64,000 nt of DNA from Hyperoodon ampullatus (lineage: Eukaryota; Chordata; Mammalia; Artiodactyla; Ziphiidae): NCBI GenBank assembly GCA_949752795.1, contig CATKHW010000380.1:124001-188000 (forward strand), written 5' to 3'. The notes under the pieces were generated by a model. The model was given only the letters and a program-made list of their open reading frames with translations. It ran no database searches and was not told the DNA's origin. The position numbers and the translations under genes were made by a program. Positions 60,731 to 64,000 of the stretch are shown here, piece by piece (the first letter of the stretch is position 1; every line of letters starts with the position of its first letter).

Positions 60731-62468
60731 TAATATTCCCTTCAACCTGGAGAGTTGGGACCCATGGAATGGGTGCCATGCATTATTGCTTTAAAGGGTC
60801 TGCATTTGCTCACCCAATCTCACCAATTCTCTCAGTCACAAGTGTCCAGCCTTATGCCACATCCAGCTGTCGTTGTAGATAGGGTCATTCCACGTTTCAT
60901 CAGATACCCTGAAGGAATTGTAAAGAATTTCCCAGTTTTTTTGTTTTGTTTTTGAAATTCCTTTTTATAGTGTGTTTGAGCTGATTCTCGCTGCCATGTT
61001 TATGCCAGACAAGACACACTTTTTTCCCTTACGGAGACATATCAATACATAGGTTTTAATATTCCTACTAGTCAGATATATTCCTCTGCGGGAAATATGG
61101 TGTTTTGAGTCCCTTTCACTGAGGAAGGTGTAGGTCTTGTCTATTCCATAGTTGGTTTTTGGAACGGTACCTGTGCTTATATCAAACTCTGGTTTTATGC
61201 ATCACCCCACCTCTCCTTCCCCCTTAAGCAGGCATAAGTGTGTTTTCTAAATGTGAGACACTGTTCTCTTTCCTAACTCAGTTCAAGTGTAGCCATGTTT
61301 ATAGGATCTTCATAAGTGATATCTTATGATAAGTTTCTTTTTCTGTGTGACTTATTTCACTTAGAATCATCGTACCTGAATCCACCCATTTTGCTGCTAC
61401 TGGTCTTATGACATTGATTTCATGGCTGAGGGATATTCCATCGTATGTAAGTACCACCATTTTTTAAACATTTTTATATTTCCTTGGATACTTAATGTGT
61501 ATCCAAGTTGAGGTCCTTGTAAGAAGTGCAGCCCTAAATTTTGGGGTCTCTCTGTCTTATTGATTTTCAGTTTTCCCAAGGTATATTCCCTAGACTGGAA
61601 GTGCCCTTGGCTCTGTAGCTCTGTTCTTTACTTGTTTTAGGGAACACAATGCACTCCTCCAGAGAGGCAGTTGGCAATTTACATCCCGCCCATCAGCATA
61701 ACAAGGCTCCCTGTTCTCCAGGGCCTGTCTTGCCTTTCTGGTTTTTACACATTTTGTGGATGTCCCTTTTGACCGGTGGGAAGTGATACTTCTTTGTACT
61801 GCAGATTTGCATTGGCCGCTTGCTTGCTTGGCCAAAAAGGGCGTATGCGTTTTCTCCTGAATATATTCAGGAGAAAACGCATACACCCTTTTTGGCCAAG
61901 TGCATCATTGTCGAAGTTGTGCCCCTCTTCCTGTGCTTTAAAGGCGATTCCAACGTACCTCTTGGAATCCGTTTCCTGCTATTCTGCCTCGCTTTCAAGT
62001 CCACCTCGTTGCCTTTCCTCAACAGATTTTTGGACGATAGTTGTCCTTTATTACTCGGCCAGTTTGTGAATTGCTGTGCCCCTGAGCTACATTTTTCAAC
62101 TCGTTTTTGGTGAGCTGACCGCAAGTCCAAAATTTTGGTTCAGGACCTATACTGGTTCCCGGTGGGTGGCTGAGGCTTTGGTTAATTATTCTTCCTGCCG
62201 GGAAATTACAGTGATATGTGCCCGTCCAAATGCCTAACAGCTACTCTCTCATTGGTTCTCCCTCTTCCCTTTCATCCTCTGCCAAATTGGAAACCTGTGC
62301 GAACCAGGAGGTTAAAGGGGCTGTCTCTCCAAGTTGGGAGGTTGATAGTAAAGCAGATGGAAAGTCAAAGCGGAGCACCAGGAGAGGGACTATTTGTTGA
62401 GTTTTAGAAACCTTTCGTATTCACAGTGTGTCCGTTCTCTAGGTTTCCCGTACATGTTATAGCTGGAG
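60731..62468 (+). repeat. Satellite unit 36, divergent, L1 frame broken (1,738 bp)
   Basis: The usual minus-strand L1 frame of about 93 codons is broken near 61,456-61,472, where ACCACCATTTTTTAAACA replaces ACCACAATTTTTTGAAGCA with one base lost. The left end reads GCCAGACAAGACACACTTTTTTCC. Palindrome 61827-61900 with one mismatch. Confidence 0.9.
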
Positions 62469-64000
62469 TAATATTTACTTCAACCTGGAGAGTTGGGGCC
62501 CATGGAATGGGTGCCAGGCATTTGTGATTTAAAGGGTCTGCATTTGCTCACCCAATCTCACCAATACTCTCAGTCCCAAGTGTCCCTCCTTATGCCACAT
62601 CCAGCTGTCATTGTAGATAGGGTCATTCCAGGTTTCATCAGGGACCCTGAAGGAATTGTAAAGAATTTCCAAGTTTTTTTGTTTTGTTTTTGAAATTCCT
62701 TTTTATAGTGGGCTTGAGCTGATTCTCGCTGCCATGTTTATGCCAGTCTAGACCACTTGATTCCCTTACGGAGACATATCAATACATAGGTTTTAAGATT
62801 CTTACTAGTCAGATATATACCTCTGTGGGAAATATGGGGTTTTGAGTCCCTTTCACTGAGGAAGGTGTAGGTCTTGTCTATTCCATAGTTGGTTTTTGGA
62901 ACGGTACCCGTGCTTATATCAAACTCTGGTTTTATGCATCACCCCACCTCTCCTTCTCCCTTAAGCAGGCATAAGGGTGTTTTCTAAATATGAGACACTG
63001 TTCTCTTTCCTAACTCAGTTCAAGTGTAGCCATGTTTATAGGATCTTCATAAGTGATATCTTATGATAAGTTTCTTTTTCTGTGTGACTTATTTCACTTA
63101 GAATCATCGTACCTGAATCCACCCATTTTGCTGCTACTGGTCTTATGACATTGATTTCATGGCTGAGGGATATTCCATCGTACGTAAGTACCACAATTTT
63201 TTGAACCATTTTTATATTTCCTGGGATACTTAAGGTGTATCCAAGTTGAGGTCTTTGTAAGCAGTGCAGCCCTAAATTTTGGGGTGGCTCTGTCTTATTG
63301 ATTTTCAGTTTTCCCAAGGTATATTCCGTAGACTGGAAGTGCCCTTGGCTCTGTAGCTCTGTTCTTTACTTGTTTTAGGGAACACAATGCACTCCTCCAG
63401 AGAGGCAGTTGGCAATTTTCATCCCGCTCATCAGCATAACAAGGCTCCCTGTTCTAATGGCCTGTCTTGCCTTTCTGGCTTTTACACATTTTGTGGATGT
63501 CCCTTTTGACCGGTGGGAAGTGATACTTCTTTGTAGTGCAGATTTGCATTGCCCGCTTGCTTGCTTGGCGAAAAAGTGCGTATGCGTTTTCTCCTGAATA
63601 TATTCAGGAGAAAACGCATACGCCCTTTTTGGCCAAGTGCATCATTGTCGAAGTTATGCCCCTCTTCCTTTGCTTTAAAGGCGATTCCAACGTACCTCTT
63701 GAAATCTGTTTCCTGCTATTCTGCCTCGCTTTCAAGTCAACCTCGTTGCCTTCCCTCAACAGATTTTTGGACGATAGTTGTCCTTTATTACTGGGCCAGT
63801 TTGTGAATTGCTGTGCCCCTGAGCTCCATTTTTCAACTCGTTTTTGGTGAGCTGACCGCAAGTCCAAAATTTTGGTTCACGACCTATACTGGTTCCCGGT
63901 GGGTGGCTGAGACTTTGGTTAATTCTTATTCCTGCCGGGAAATTACAGTGATATGTGCTCGTCCAAATGCCTAACAGCTACTCTCTCATTGGTTCTCCCT
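62469..64000 (+). repeat. Satellite unit 37, divergent, cut by the window end (1,532 bp shown)
   Basis: About 207 bp of the right end lie beyond the window. It shares TTTATAGGATC and GTGTATCCAAG with units 34 and 36. L1 frame 63036-63317 (minus); palindrome 63564-63637 with two mismatches (TTGGCGAAAAAGTGC). Confidence 0.9.

Larger units (their letters stand above)
1..64000 (+). repeat. Satellite DNA array, 37 units of ~1.74 kb (probable common cetacean satellite)
   Basis: The same ~1,739-bp sequence repeats head to tail through the whole window. Unit starts, set at the recurring TAATATTC, step by 1,735-1,740 bp except for 1,722-1,723 bp in two units and 1,661 bp in one, which carry identifiable deletions. 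No other sequence interrupts the array. Each unit contains an L1-derived minus-strand segment and a 74-bp palindrome. Unit length and L1 content match what I recall of the common cetacean satellite, a component of constitutive heterochromatin. The unit boundary is arbitrary. Species assignment is inference; the tandem structure is seen directly. Confidence 0.97.
42770..64000 (+). repeat. Divergent units without a regular higher-order period
   Basis: Twelve units (the last partial) plus the right end of the preceding X unit differ from each other at many scattered sites. Only local kinship is visible: units at 50,301 and 52,040 share several markers, as do those at 53,779 and 55,517, and those at 57,255, 60,731 and 62,469. 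No multi-unit block recurs exactly. Confidence 0.75.

Overview
The window is one uninterrupted tandem satellite array. I see no protein-coding gene, tRNA, rRNA, CRISPR array or prokaryotic operon. It holds 37 head-to-tail copies of a unit of about 1,739 bp: 36 complete copies and a last one cut by the window edge, all in the same orientation. The many short open frames recur at this spacing on both strands and are by-products of the repeat.

Inside each unit, from roughly unit position 205 to 1375, is a minus-strand fragment of a LINE-1 retrotransposon. A T-rich tract (the complement of a poly(A) tail) comes first, then 3' UTR-like sequence, then the C-terminal part of ORF2. A 74-bp palindrome, perfect in 8 units, interrupts the ORF2-like part at about unit positions 1098-1171. 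About 200 bp at the start and 350 bp at the end of the unit have no origin I recognise. A ~1.7 kb satellite built around a cetartiodactyl-type L1 fragment fits what is known of the common cetacean satellite, so the source is most likely a whale or other cetacean. A unit of 1.74 kb speaks against a delphinid, whose version I recall as shorter (~1.58 kb). This rests on recall of family features, not on a search.

The array has three zones. Zone 1 (1 to about 30,940) is young and homogeneous, with higher-order repeats (HORs). Unit types A, B, A', C, D, E and F recur, and two successive 6-unit HORs are each exactly 10,429 bp. They differ inside: one carries an A'/C fusion, the other a D/E fusion, which implies an ancestral 7-unit HOR A-B-A'-C-D-E-F with one unit lost independently by each. 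The third block (20,859-30,940) has extra copies of A. Zone 2 (about 31,286-42,770) is a trimeric HOR X-Y-Z with a 5,199-bp period. Zone 3 (about 42,770-64,000) has more divergent units with only local pair similarity. A homogeneous HOR core grading into diverged units resembles the edge of a centromeric or heterochromatic array, as known for primate alpha satellite.

The most notable points are the palindrome set into the L1 reading frame, its deletion in one unit, which joins two L1-derived frames, a paired change in both palindrome arms in another unit, and the mapped crossover junctions that explain HOR composition.
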